Of a stretch of 64,000 nt of DNA, positions 9,600 to 18,524 are shown one piece after another (the stretch's first letter is position 1; every line of letters starts with the position of its first letter). Under the pieces are notes generated by a model that made no database searches, had not been told where the DNA came from, and worked only from the letters and a program-made list of their open reading frames with translations. Made by a program: the position numbers and the translations under genes. The stretch covers positions 1 to 64,000 of the forward strand of contig WRLG01000001.1 of assembly GCA_009777725.1 (NCBI GenBank), read 5' to 3'. Origin of the DNA: Oscillospiraceae bacterium (GTDB taxonomy: Bacteria > Bacillota > Clostridia > Oscillospirales > Ruminococcaceae).

Positions 9600-9770
9600 A
9601 GAATAAATAGCATTCAAATCCGCAGATTTGATAACCCCATCGGAGAGCCCCTGCATTTATGATGTAGCGACGTTAGGGTTGGGGCTGACATATCAGCCCT
9701 AAAAGGGAGGTGCAGGAGGGAACGTCCTGTCAAGCACCAAATGAAATTTGGTATTAAACCCGCTACTTTT
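9600..9770 (+). ncRNA. Candidate structured RNA or mobilisation-type hairpin array
   Basis: Directly behind the 9562 promoter lies a string of hairpins: CAAATC-GATTTG, AGCCCC paired with GGGGCT, GGGCTGA-CATA-TCAGCCC, GGTGC-AGGA-TCCT-GCACC and ACCAAAT-ATTTGGT. The first hairpin and the following ATAACCCC recur at about 23316-23340 upstream of a mobilisation-type remnant, so an oriT-like origin is an alternative to a small RNA. From 9770 to 10095 I see no gene; CCCCAAATAATCCCCAAA there resembles sequence near the integrase stub at 49980. Confidence 0.35.
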
Positions 9771-10095
9771 TCCAACCCATCCTAACATCACGCAAACGCT
9801 GATTTTACCGAAACTTTGCAAGGCTAATAACTTCTATCTTCTTGCAGAGTTTCATATCTTTTCGCAACTTTAATCCCCAAATAATCCCCAAAACTATATG
9901 GCAGTATTTCTGTTAAAAACGAAAACGGGAGCATAGGATTACCCCACTAACTAAGTCGTGACACTTAGTGCGACAAATTTCTGTTTATGTCGTCCGGCAA
10001 GGCGGACGACATAAGAATATGCGGATATTTCAAGTAGGACAACGCCGTCGTTAGTAAGAGTTATAAGTTAGTTAGTAGGGTATTCTGTTTCCGAT

Positions 10096-12597
10096 TTAAA
10101 TTAGTGCTTCCTCTATATCAAGCTGCTCTGTTATCGGGTTTAAAAATTCCTGCCAGATATATTTTATAGGCACAAAGTTATTGTAATCTTCATAATCATG
10201 CTTAACAGCACCCCTAAAAACTCCGATAACTTCATTTGTTTCGTCTGATAAAACAGGACAACCGGAATTGCCTCTTTTTCCTTCCATCGACACATCTACC
10301 ATATCAATTCCGTTTCTTTTTTGAAGTCCCGATACCGCTCCATAAAAAGTGCTATGGTTCAGGTCTTCAATACTGTCACTCATTATGTCGCCAAATGGAT
10401 AGCCGATACAATATATTTTATCACCATGATTGTATGATAAATTGGCTGTTGCGAGTTTAACAGCAGGAAAATTCACTCCCTTCAATTTTAACAAAGCGAT
10501 GTCTATAGTTTTATCATACTTAACAATAACCGCCTCGTGCCACGAGTTTAAACTCCCGACCCTGTCCGGAATCCGTAATCTTGCTTCGATATTTTGTTGT
10601 CCTTCAACAACGTGATAGGCTGTTATTGCATATCCATCTTCTGTAATAACGAAGCCACTGCCGGAACCCGATTCGGTTTGAATAAAAATTAACGCATCAG
10701 AAAATCTTATCAATAACTTTTCGTTAAATTTTATTGGTACAAACTTAACTGGCTTTTCTTGTTTATCCTTTATATTTAATATATTATCATAATTTTTTGG
10801 AACATCCTCGCCTGTAAGTAGGTTACGCAATTCTTCCGGGGTGTTTTTCGCATTTACAAATTGAGCTTTAAGTCTTTGTCTCATATTCGTTTTACACTTT
10901 TTTATGTAATTTCTTACATCTCTTCCGTTACCAAAAGACGGTAAAGGGTTTACTGTCCAGCTTTCAAATATTTTTTGTGACAGTTTTTCAAACTCATCGG
11001 TAAGTCTAATATTCTGTGCTTTTGCCATAAACCTAAGTATTTGCACAAGTTCGTCTGAAGTATAATTTTCAAATTCTATGATATTATCTTCAGTCACCCT
11101 TGAAAACAACCCGACATTTGCATCAATAAAATTTTTCATGGGTTCTGTATAACCGGCGAATATCACACAAATTCGTGAAAGGTTGTTTTCCATGAGCGGA
11201 ACTAAAGTATCGATAACCTCTTGACCATAATCAACTTGACCATCCTTTCTTGGATTGATTGAGTATGCTTCATCAATAAAAAGAACACCATCTAAAGCTT
11301 CGTTAAATTTCGCTTGTGTTTTAGCTTTTGAATGACCTGCATATTCTCCTGTTAATTGAAGTGCACTTTCTATTTCAACAATATGTCCCTTTTTTAGAAC
11401 GCCAAGATTATGTAAAATACTGCCTAAAAGTCTTGCTACCGTAGTTTTTCCTGTCCCCGGATTTCCATTAAAGACATAATGACCGGGGTCGACTGTTTTT
11501 CCGTCTTCGCATTCAAATTCCATGTTATCTTTAATCTCTTCAATTTTTGATTTTACTTTTGCTAATCCAATTAATTCGTTAAGTTGGAGCTGTTCATCCA
11601 ATCTTGTCTCCGGCGGTAAAGCAGGAAGTAATCTTGAATGATATTCCACAATTTTTGCTCGACTTTTCCCATTGAAATTAAACCTTTTTTCACAACTCTC
11701 GTTATTTAAGACTTCGCCTCTTTCAGACATAGTACCTACCTCCGCAAGAAAATATTTTAATGATAATTTTTCATCATTAAAATGCTTTGTTAAATTTTTA
11801 CAAACATCATCAAATTCTCTAAAATCCACTTTTAGACCATTTGACAAAAGCCTTTTATAGTGTATTGCGTTTCTAATCTCGCCTGCGGATGGTGTGTTGA
11901 GCTCTATTAAAGTGGCAGATTTTGAATCTTTTTGCACCATGTTTGAGAAAAACTTCCAATAAGGTGTGCAGTCACTCTCATATGTTTTAAGAACCTCTTC
12001 AAGAGGTTTTTCAGGGAAAACGAACACGACGATGTTTTTATTATTAGATGACAATCCTTTAAAAGAGTTAAGACCATCACAAATATCTTCGGGAGATGTT
12101 CTTCCGAAAGACGAAATAAAATCGTCGGCATTCGTAAATATTACTGCCGTTTTAATTTTATCGTCCTCCATGCAACTTTTAATTCTTGAAAAAGCCATAG
12201 TATCATCAATGGTTTTAATGCTTAATCGTCGATTTGCTTCTTCTTGATTTTTTGGTGGTTGAGACTTTTCGGGAGCAGAAGAATCGGTGCTGTTTAATCT
12301 GCCTTTAAGTGGCGCACCTTTAAGCTTTATTTTTGTTTGAGGATATTTCACTTGTTCAAAGTGTTCATAATTCAGATTAGCTGTTGACATATACGAAACA
12401 TCGTCAAAAAAATAGAATTTTTTGCTTCTGTTATAAAATATAATGCGGCTATATTTACAATCACTCAGATGGTCATACAGCATTTCATCTAAATTTTTGC
12501 GGATAAGGTCTTCACCGCAAAATTCATCCTGTGTTTTACCTGCAACAAAGAAAAACCGTTTCGTTATATTGATGTTTTGATTGAAATAAGATTCCAT
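10096..12597 (-). CDS. AAA+ ATPase (CbxX/SpoVK-like) fused to trypsin-like protease
   Basis: This 833-aa protein joins an ATPase to a protease. Residues 1-340 are poorly conserved and include a possible degenerate ATPase-like segment. At about 375-390 is Walker A FNGNPGTGKTTVARLL, at about 437 Walker B GVLFIDEA, then IVEI-type sensor regions typical of CbxX/CfqX AAA+ enzymes. From about 640 an HtrA/trypsin-like domain follows with the complete triad: His in AYHVV (about 660), Asp in DIALLKL (about 699) and Ser in RGNSGCPV (about 776). No signal peptide is present, so the protease is cytoplasmic. It is the last gene of the cluster headed by Hsp70. Nucleotide-gated proteolysis of a target or partner is the likely mode of action (inference). 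Confidence 0.85.
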   Translation of the reverse strand: MESYFNQNINITKRFFFVAGKTQDEFCGEDLIRKNLDEMLYDHLSDCKYSRIIFYNRSKKFYFFDDVSYMSTANLNYEHFEQVKYPQTKIKLKGAPLKGRLNSTDSSAPEKSQPPKNQEEANRRLSIKTIDDTMAFSRIKSCMEDDKIKTAVIFTNADDFISSFGRTSPEDICDGLNSFKGLSSNNKNIVVFVFPEKPLEEVLKTYESDCTPYWKFFSNMVQKDSKSATLIELNTPSAGEIRNAIHYKRLLSNGLKVDFREFDDVCKNLTKHFNDEKLSLKYFLAEVGTMSERGEVLNNESCEKRFNFNGKSRAKIVEYHSRLLPALPPETRLDEQLQLNELIGLAKVKSKIEEIKDNMEFECEDGKTVDPGHYVFNGNPGTGKTTVARLLGSILHNLGVLKKGHIVEIESALQLTGEYAGHSKAKTQAKFNEALDGVLFIDEAYSINPRKDGQVDYGQEVIDTLVPLMENNLSRICVIFAGYTEPMKNFIDANVGLFSRVTEDNIIEFENYTSDELVQILRFMAKAQNIRLTDEFEKLSQKIFESWTVNPLPSFGNGRDVRNYIKKCKTNMRQRLKAQFVNAKNTPEELRNLLTGEDVPKNYDNILNIKDKQEKPVKFVPIKFNEKLLIRFSDALIFIQTESGSGSGFVITEDGYAITAYHVVEGQQNIEARLRIPDRVGSLNSWHEAVIVKYDKTIDIALLKLKGVNFPAVKLATANLSYNHGDKIYCIGYPFGDIMSDSIEDLNHSTFYGAVSGLQKRNGIDMVDVSMEGKRGNSGCPVLSDETNEVIGVFRGAVKHDYEDYNNFVPIKYIWQEFLNPITEQLDIEEALI

Positions 12598-12664
12598 GCT
12601 ATTAAACCCTCATTCTAAATAAATTTGTACCGTTCGCTTCCACGTCGAATTAAAAGAATAAAAA

Positions 12665-13645
12665 TTACAGTTTCAGCCACAAAGCGGGGCGAACGCCACC
12701 GACATAGTTGACATCGTCGACACTGCTGCCAGTGACATTGACAACGCCGTAATCGTAGACAAAGGCGGCATTAATGCTGCTGTTGCCGGGCGACCGAAGC
12801 CACCACCATGAAGATTCGTTGCCATATTTTAACATTCTTTTGGAATTATTTTCATCAGTGACATAAATCTTATTATCAAGATAAAAATCTTTCCACTCAT
12901 CCCATTTTGTTTTACCTTTATCCCAATACTCCCTCTTTATTTCAGCCGCCAAGGATTTTTTAGCACTGCTGTTCAGTTGCACTCGGCTGTCTCCGAAATA
13001 ACGGCAGACTTCTTGAAGCGAAAGCAGAAACACTCTATCTGTCGTTTCCGCTCCGCCGTTTGTTCCCCACCACGGATTATTAGGATTTAAATTTGGCACA
13101 GGGATAATTTTCGCAATTTCAAATGGGCTGAAGTTACTTAAAAATTCTCCGTTTAGGTATTTCCTTAAATCGCAATCAGCCCACGTTATATTCTCCAATT
13201 TGTTGTGATAAGCACGCTTTTCTATGACATTTTCTGTAATAATTAATGCGGCGTTATTCTGAATGTCAAGCACCCGCCAGTTATATCCGCCAAATTGGAT
13301 TACACTGCCGATTATGGGAGTTGGAGGTAGAGCTGTTTGTTTTTTCAATTGCTCTTTTAATGTGTTTATTTCCTTCTCTTTTTGGAACAACTCCGTCTTT
13401 TTTTGAGATAGCTCCGCCTTTAAACGCATTTCATTCTGCTCGAATCGGAATAATTCCGCCTTTAAATGGCTTTCTTTTCGCTCAAACTCCCATTTCATGC
13501 GAGCAGGATTCACGGAAGCAGCCAACCAATACTCATACTCCTCGTCCGAAACGATTATCGGACGAAAATCATCAAACCCGCATATTGGGCACGTAGTTAT
13601 ATTTTCCGGAACATTATGTTTACGGCATACAGGGCAAGTTTTCAT
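12665..13645 (-). CDS. Zinc-ribbon / coiled-coil / DUF6273 variable protein A
   Basis: The 326-aa protein starts with a zinc ribbon (CPVC at 4-7, CPIC at about 18-21), then FRPIIVSDEEYEYWL, a heptad-rich coiled coil (about 50-105) and a DUF6273 domain of C-type-lectin-like character (about 110-326) with FGGYNWRVLDIQNN and TWADCDLRKYLNGEF. It ends WWWLRSPG, a variable stretch, then GGVRPALWLKL. Two paralogues in the cluster share the flanks almost exactly but differ in the stretch between them. That layout is typical of proteins diversified by a DGR. It lies 67 bp before the AAA-protease gene and is probably in the same transcript. Confidence 0.85.
   Translation of the reverse strand: MKTCPVCRKHNVPENITTCPICGFDDFRPIIVSDEEYEYWLAASVNPARMKWEFERKESHLKAELFRFEQNEMRLKAELSQKKTELFQKEKEINTLKEQLKKQTALPPTPIIGSVIQFGGYNWRVLDIQNNAALIITENVIEKRAYHNKLENITWADCDLRKYLNGEFLSNFSPFEIAKIIPVPNLNPNNPWWGTNGGAETTDRVFLLSLQEVCRYFGDSRVQLNSSAKKSLAAEIKREYWDKGKTKWDEWKDFYLDNKIYVTDENNSKRMLKYGNESSWWWLRSPGNSSINAAFVYDYGVVNVTGSSVDDVNYVGGVRPALWLKL
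12697..12788 (-). other. Hypervariable C-terminal segment of protein A
   Basis: Between the conserved codons for RSPG and GGVRP, every variable codon ends in C or T (AAC, AGC, ATT, TAC, GAT, ACT and so on). This is expected if they derive from AAY codons by adenine mutagenesis. Constant codons (GCC GCC, GTC, GGC) are interleaved at the same positions as in proteins B and C. Confidence 0.6.
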
Positions 13646-13653
13646 TTATAGAA

Positions 13654-14973
13654 TTATCCTTTCAGCGTTGTTTGCCGGTGAACAGGCTTTTGAGCGGTAT
13701 TTTGAAGATTTAAAAGATTGTTATTGTCAGAAGATACTCTTTCATATCCCTCGCGACATACGAATTCATCGGTATTAATTCCGCTGTCTGAAAGATGATT
13801 GCGTATACTTCTAAGCCATTCCTCACGTAGCGAATCGGTATTATCCGTGAAAAAACCATGAATTTGAAGATTATTATCCATACCTTCAGCGGGTTCAATA
13901 ATTACGACAATAGAGTTTTCCGCACCATCAGTGAGTTTAATATGAACTGCTTCTGTGCTTTCTTCTCCCTCATAAGTAGAATCTGCATATCTCCATTCTG
14001 TCCCTGAGAAAGCATCAACTATGTCTTGCGCTAAGTCTGCACGCTTTTGCGATGCGGTTAATCTCATTCGAGCAATTTCTTCAGCTTGCTGCATAATTTC
14101 ATTACTCCGCTCTAATTCATTGCTCAATTCTTTAAGGTCTTTTACAGGTATATTTTCCGGGGTTTTTACTCCCGCTTCAATTTCGGTTATCGTATCCCGA
14201 ACATTGTTAAGCATTCCGTCAGACCAATAATTAATATCAGCGGGAACGATTTCTTTACCCTCGCTTGTTTCAATTTCAAATTTCATTTCCTCGCGGAACA
14301 CAAGGTTGGATTTTGTATCAGCTAATGCCTGTGTAAATATGACATATTGACGTTTCCATTCTTCTTCGGCGACAATTATTTCACTCCGAAGTGCAATTGC
14401 CCTGTTGAACCTTTCCCGTGCGTTTGCAATCGTAGCTTCAAATCGCCTTCCTGTACGCATATCTGAATCAGTTTGCGATAATTCATCCATTAGTGATTGC
14501 AGTTTTCCCGGAGCAAACATATCGTGTCGATATTGTCCTATCTTAGAAAATACAGCACGGCACTGATTTACCCAATACTCTGCAACCGCTTTGTTTTCGC
14601 GTTTCTCTGAATCCATTTGTGATTGTATGCTGTTTATTGCCGTATTCAATTCCCTTTTATTATGCTCCATTTGTGCTTGAAGTTCTGTCCGTAAATTATC
14701 AAGTTTTCCGTCAAAGTTTAACGCTTGTTGTGCCAGTTTTCTGTCCTGTTGCCTTGTCAGACGCGTTATATCGCTGTGAAGCCCGGCTATTTCGCTGTTT
14801 AGCGTATTGCTCAGTGCGTTCACTCGGGTTTGTGCTTCTCTTTGAGCTGCTTGAGCCGCTTGTGCTCGCCTTTCTGCTTGCTGTTGCGATTCGGCTGCGG
14901 TTCTTGCGTTATTTACCAATCTATCCCGCTCCGTCCTTGTCATGGTTATCCTCGTTTCCTTAATTCCGCTCAT
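13654..14973 (-). CDS. Long coiled-coil protein of the Hsp70 cluster
   Basis: The 439-aa protein has an A/Q/R-rich coiled coil (about 10-145, including QQQAERRAQAAQAAQREAQ), a second helical region to about 310, and a compact alpha/beta C-terminal domain (about 315-420: EESTEAVHIKLTDGAENSIV, LREEWLRSIRNHL). No catalytic motif is recognised. The start at 14973 (MSGIKETRI) is preferred because GGAGG lies eight bases before it; the track start is a TTG. It ends 8 bp before protein A on the same strand. I infer a scaffold or filament role within the cluster; no function is known to me. Confidence 0.8.
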   Translation of the reverse strand: MSGIKETRITMTRTERDRLVNNARTAAESQQQAERRAQAAQAAQREAQTRVNALSNTLNSEIAGLHSDITRLTRQQDRKLAQQALNFDGKLDNLRTELQAQMEHNKRELNTAINSIQSQMDSEKRENKAVAEYWVNQCRAVFSKIGQYRHDMFAPGKLQSLMDELSQTDSDMRTGRRFEATIANARERFNRAIALRSEIIVAEEEWKRQYVIFTQALADTKSNLVFREEMKFEIETSEGKEIVPADINYWSDGMLNNVRDTITEIEAGVKTPENIPVKDLKELSNELERSNEIMQQAEEIARMRLTASQKRADLAQDIVDAFSGTEWRYADSTYEGEESTEAVHIKLTDGAENSIVVIIEPAEGMDNNLQIHGFFTDNTDSLREEWLRSIRNHLSDSGINTDEFVCREGYERVSSDNNNLLNLQNTAQKPVHRQTTLKG

Positions 14974-15056
14974 TTTGAGTTCCTCCAAATTTTATTTTTT
15001 ATTCCGCTGAATACCAATTGCAACAAAGCTCTTTTAAGAAAAGTCATAAAGTATAA

Positions 15057-15296
15057 TTATAGTCTGTGCTTCATGTTACCATGTATATCTCTAATGACGT
15101 TTCCATCCAAACGATGAGTAACATTGCCATGAATATCCCTAATAACATTACCATCAATCCTATGTGTCAGATTTCCGTAAAGGTCTCTGATATTGTTGCC
15201 GTCTATCCGGTGAAGAATATTACCGTGAATATCTCTTATAGCTCCACCTTCTATCCGTGCAGTGAGATTCCCGTATATATCTCTTAAATTAGCCAT
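15057..15296 (-). CDS. Small protein of five 16-residue repeats
   Basis: The 79-aa protein consists of five near-identical 16-residue units with consensus IRDIHGNVTHRIDGN plus one residue. Regular spacing with G and N turns suggests a beta-solenoid or beta-roll-like strip. The start at 15296 (MANLRDIYGN) has AGGAAG seven bases before it; the track start 18 bases upstream is a TTG without a better site. It sits between two cluster genes on the same strand with short gaps. DNA repeats are close enough to change copy number by slippage. I do not recognise the family. Confidence 0.75.
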   Translation of the reverse strand: MANLRDIYGNLTARIEGGAIRDIHGNILHRIDGNNIRDLYGNLTHRIDGNVIRDIHGNVTHRLDGNVIRDIHGNMKHRL

Positions 15297-15329
15297 TTTT
15301 ACGCTTCCTTTCAAGTATTATTTTAAAGA

Positions 15330-16805
15330 TTAAAGATTCAACTTTATTAGTAGTTTCGTAGCTTCTTTACCGGAGTTATATCCTGATTTATTATTTGCCA
15401 CGAATCTTAAAGCCTCAAGTGTTTCTCTTTCATTAGGAAATAGTGTAGCTAAATCATTTAATGCTCTGTCGCCATGAACATTGCCTGCTTGATTTCTCGC
15501 TACAAACACCAAAATTTCTAATGTGTCTTTGTCTTTAGGGAATAGTTTAACCAATTTCTTTAACGCTTCTTCGCCGTTAGTATGTCCCACTTTTTTTTCG
15601 GCAACATATAGCAAGATTCTTTTAGTGCTTGTTGCTGTAGGATACAACTTGATTAATTTACGCATTGCTTCAAAACCAGCACGGCGTTTTAAGTGGTTTT
15701 TTATTGTATTTATTAATGCTTCTTGTGCAGCAGACATTTTTTCGCCCTCTTCTGAAAAAGCTAATTGCTGTTGTTGGTCTTGCTTTTGATTCGATTGATT
15801 TTGGGTTTGTTGCAGGGGTGGAGCGGTGTTTGCTGAATCATCGCTTTTGGGGGCTGTATTTATGGTGAACTTTTGTTGTGTTTCTATATGTAAAGTATTG
15901 GCATCAAATTTCAGCCACAAAGCGGGGCGAACGCCGCCAACTACCGACACACTGCCGATGAGGATGCCATTGACGATGACATTACCGTCGGAATAGACGT
16001 AGGCGGCACGGTTACTAATGTAGCCGGGCGACCGAAGCCACCACCACGAAGCCGTGTCGCTAGCGTTGTAGGCTATTCTCTCCGAATCGTAATTGTTAGA
16101 TAAAGCCCAGCCATCAACACTTGCAACGAATTTACCGTTCTTGTATTCCTTGCGCCTTTTATTTAAGTAGTCTCCGCTGTCGCCAAAATATCTGTCCGCT
16201 TCCTCTATGCTTAATAGGAATATTTTATCGGTTATATCTTTGCCACCTTTTGTCCCGAACCATAAATTGTCGTTGTTTATTACCTTTTCTTCAGCTATGC
16301 GCGATTTATCTTGCCCGAGTGAATCATAGAACGTGCCGTTAAGTTCGCTACGCAGTTCACATTCAGCCCACGTAATATTTCCGCCTGTTGAGTGATATGC
16401 TTTACTGTCTATGACCTCTTCGGTTAAGAGCAGAGCTTTATCGTTTTGCACATCAAGCACACGCCAATCATAACCGCCGAATTTGATTATGCTGCCGATT
16501 TTTGGAGGTGAAAGCGAGAGTGGAACGGGTTCCGGTGGGGTTTGTGCTGGTAAATCAGTTTGTTTTTTCAATTGTTCCTTTAATGTATTTATTTCCTTCT
16601 CTTTTCGGGATAGCTCCTCCTTTAAACGCATTTCTTTCTGCTCAAATTCCCATTTAATACAAGAAGGCTCAACAACCGTTTTTATCCAATAGCCATACTC
16701 CTCGTCCGAAACGATTATCGGGCGAAAATCATTAAATTTGCATATTGGACATACTGATGCGTTTTCATCAACAGCATTATTTTCACAGATAGGGCAAGTT
16801 TTCAT
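15330..16805 (-). CDS. Zinc-ribbon / DUF6273 variable protein B with helical-repeat tail
   Basis: The 491-aa paralogue of proteins A and C has a zinc ribbon (CPIC at 4-7 and about 18-21), a short coiled coil, and a DUF6273 domain (about 95-305) ending WWWLRSPG, variable segment, GGVRPALWLKF. A Q/N-rich linker (about 310-350) leads to three 37-residue helical repeats containing YVAEKK, FVARNQ and FVANNK, each after a L(F/Y)P turn. Unlike A and C the variable segment is therefore internal. Its start overlaps the last 4 bp of the radical-SAM gene, which implies translational coupling. Confidence 0.85.
   Translation of the reverse strand: MKTCPICENNAVDENASVCPICKFNDFRPIIVSDEEYGYWIKTVVEPSCIKWEFEQKEMRLKEELSRKEKEINTLKEQLKKQTDLPAQTPPEPVPLSLSPPKIGSIIKFGGYDWRVLDVQNDKALLLTEEVIDSKAYHSTGGNITWAECELRSELNGTFYDSLGQDKSRIAEEKVINNDNLWFGTKGGKDITDKIFLLSIEEADRYFGDSGDYLNKRRKEYKNGKFVASVDGWALSNNYDSERIAYNASDTASWWWLRSPGYISNRAAYVYSDGNVIVNGILIGSVSVVGGVRPALWLKFDANTLHIETQQKFTINTAPKSDDSANTAPPLQQTQNQSNQKQDQQQQLAFSEEGEKMSAAQEALINTIKNHLKRRAGFEAMRKLIKLYPTATSTKRILLYVAEKKVGHTNGEEALKKLVKLFPKDKDTLEILVFVARNQAGNVHGDRALNDLATLFPNERETLEALRFVANNKSGYNSGKEATKLLIKLNL
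15936..16023 (-). other. Hypervariable segment of protein B
   Basis: Same position as in proteins A and C, between RSPG and GGVRP. Most variable codons end in C or T; the exceptions are GTG, TCG and GTA near the 3' end. Constant GCC GCC, GTC and GGC codons are kept. Confidence 0.55.
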
Positions 16806-17392
16806 GGTTGTTCCCCTTTTAATATTTTATATGTGTTTTTATCCGGTATACCCACCAGCATAACTTTCTCATTTTTGATGCGTAGTTCAGCTTTTCTTCC
16901 TTGCATACCATACATATTGGTATATTCTTTGTACCTGTTTGTTGTAAAAATTACATTTTGATTTGACGAACCGCGCAGACTGCGCCCGTCATCTAATTTG
17001 TTTATATATTCTCCGTCAATAATAATATCGGCGTGAGCAGTTAACTTATTATCTTTTATTTCGTCGAAAATAAACCCCGTGTATATAATCACTCCCAAAT
17101 CTCTTTTCGCACGAACCAAGGAAATCAGCGACACAAGCGACTCTTCTTGTAGATACGGCTCTCCGCCGCTTATAGTTATGCCTTCTATATCAAGGGTGTT
17201 TATTATATCTGCCGCTAAGTCAGTAATTTCCAATCGGTATCCGCCATCTATAGGTTGTGAATCTTCTGAAATGCAACCCGCACATCGCCGCTCACACCCT
17301 TGAACCCATATCGCATATCTTTTAAAAGGACCGAGGGCTTCCGTGATTCGGGTTGTCATATAAAGTCTGAGATAAATAATTAACACCTCCAT
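16802..17392 (-). CDS. Radical-SAM activating enzyme (NrdG-like)
   Basis: The 196-aa protein carries the radical S-adenosylmethionine cluster motif as GCERRCAGC (C-x3-C-x2-C) after the block ALGPFKRYAIWVQ, and GGEPYLQE, which contacts SAM. It resembles activators of glycyl-radical enzymes such as anaerobic ribonucleotide reductase, but no glycyl-radical enzyme lies nearby. In this cluster it more likely modifies or activates a partner protein (inference). The exact start is uncertain: the GGAGG at the very start of the frame would serve a codon a few residues further in, possibly a rare ATT. It overlaps protein B by 4 bp. Confidence 0.8.
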   Translation of the reverse strand: MEVLIIYLRLYMTTRITEALGPFKRYAIWVQGCERRCAGCISEDSQPIDGGYRLEITDLAADIINTLDIEGITISGGEPYLQEESLVSLISLVRAKRDLGVIIYTGFIFDEIKDNKLTAHADIIIDGEYINKLDDGRSLRGSSNQNVIFTTNRYKEYTNMYGMQGRKAELRIKNEKVMLVGIPDKNTYKILKGEQP

Positions 17393-17399
17393 TTGATTC

Positions 17400-18443
17400 T
17401 TATCTTGCAGATTGCAATGCTCGGATTTCTTTTTGGGTTGTTTCTAATTTCAGTAAAGCCTTTTTTAGGTATTCATCGAATACCTTCAAGTCGCTTAAAG
17501 AATCTTCTGTTTCGTTTAATGATTTCTCCGCTTTTTCTCGAAGGTTTTTAGTTGTTTCAAAGAAATCATCGGGCATTTTAATTCCTTTTGCCTCGAAAGC
17601 GTTAAGTATTTCGCTATCTTCACGAAGATGAACTTTTACCCCTGCATACAACTCATTTGCCTTTTTCACATCGTTTTTAATTTGCTCAAAATTGCTGATG
17701 TGAGTTTGAATTTCAATAATTATCTCATCGATTCGGCGTGAATGAGCGTTGAAAATTTTCTCGGCTTCTTCTTTCCTTGAATCAATTATGTCGATGATGT
17801 TCGTTTCGATAGTATTTTTCTCATCGTTAAATTCCATAATTGTTTCCGATAAATCAGATTTAAGTGATTCCAATTTTCCGATTTCTTTTAACAGCGTTTC
17901 CTTTTCGCCGGTTTTAACATTAACCTCTTTTTGCAGCTCTTCCTTTTCTTGATACACAGCTGATATTTTATCATGAGTAAGAGTTTCTTTAATCTCGTTA
18001 AGATTAGATACGATTTTAACAAGGTGTTCGTACTCATCTTTTATTTCAGCGTATTCTTGTTGTTGCTTGAGCAATTGAGCATTATCTTTGCGTAAACGCT
18101 TTTCGTTGGATATGATTTCTTTTATTAATCCGTTAACTTCGGTCACTTCTTCGGCGGAAGCGGCAATGTCTTGAATAAGAGAATCGTTTTGAGTTTCAGG
18201 GTCAAGAAATCCCTTTGCTTTCTCATAAAAGAGACAAGCAGTAGCTGTCGGTTCACCCATGTCGGCGAATAGTTCAAGCATTTCCTCATGCTCATAAGTT
18301 GATAAAACCTTTGAAGAATAATCAACCTTTTCGAGCAACACTATTACAAACCTAAGAATCTCATGATTAATTTCCTTTGTTGTTTGTGCTTTATTAATTT
18401 CGTTTAAATGATTATGAAATATTTCTATATGACCCTTTTTCAT
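17400..18443 (-). CDS. Coiled-coil protein of the Hsp70 cluster
   Basis: The 347-aa protein is almost wholly helical. It has a globular helical N-terminus (1-90, with FADMGEPTATACLFYEKAKG) and long coiled coils from about 95 to 345 (for example KEELQKEVNVKTGEKETLLK). No membrane segment or catalytic motif is seen. It begins after an AGGAGG site and ends 7 bp before the radical-SAM gene. I do not recognise the family; a structural or SMC-like bridging role in the complex is possible. Confidence 0.78.
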   Translation of the reverse strand: MKKGHIEIFHNHLNEINKAQTTKEINHEILRFVIVLLEKVDYSSKVLSTYEHEEMLELFADMGEPTATACLFYEKAKGFLDPETQNDSLIQDIAASAEEVTEVNGLIKEIISNEKRLRKDNAQLLKQQQEYAEIKDEYEHLVKIVSNLNEIKETLTHDKISAVYQEKEELQKEVNVKTGEKETLLKEIGKLESLKSDLSETIMEFNDEKNTIETNIIDIIDSRKEEAEKIFNAHSRRIDEIIIEIQTHISNFEQIKNDVKKANELYAGVKVHLREDSEILNAFEAKGIKMPDDFFETTKNLREKAEKSLNETEDSLSDLKVFDEYLKKALLKLETTQKEIRALQSAR

Positions 18444-18524
18444 AGCTTCATTTTCCTCCTCTGTAAATAGAAATTTTAGGACTAATTTACGGGAAATTTA
18501 ACAAATTTTGATTTAATGATATAA

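Noticed and set aside
9600-9770. Known riboswitch class in the hairpin array.
   Set aside because: I could not match a consensus, and no gene follows on that strand for it to regulate.
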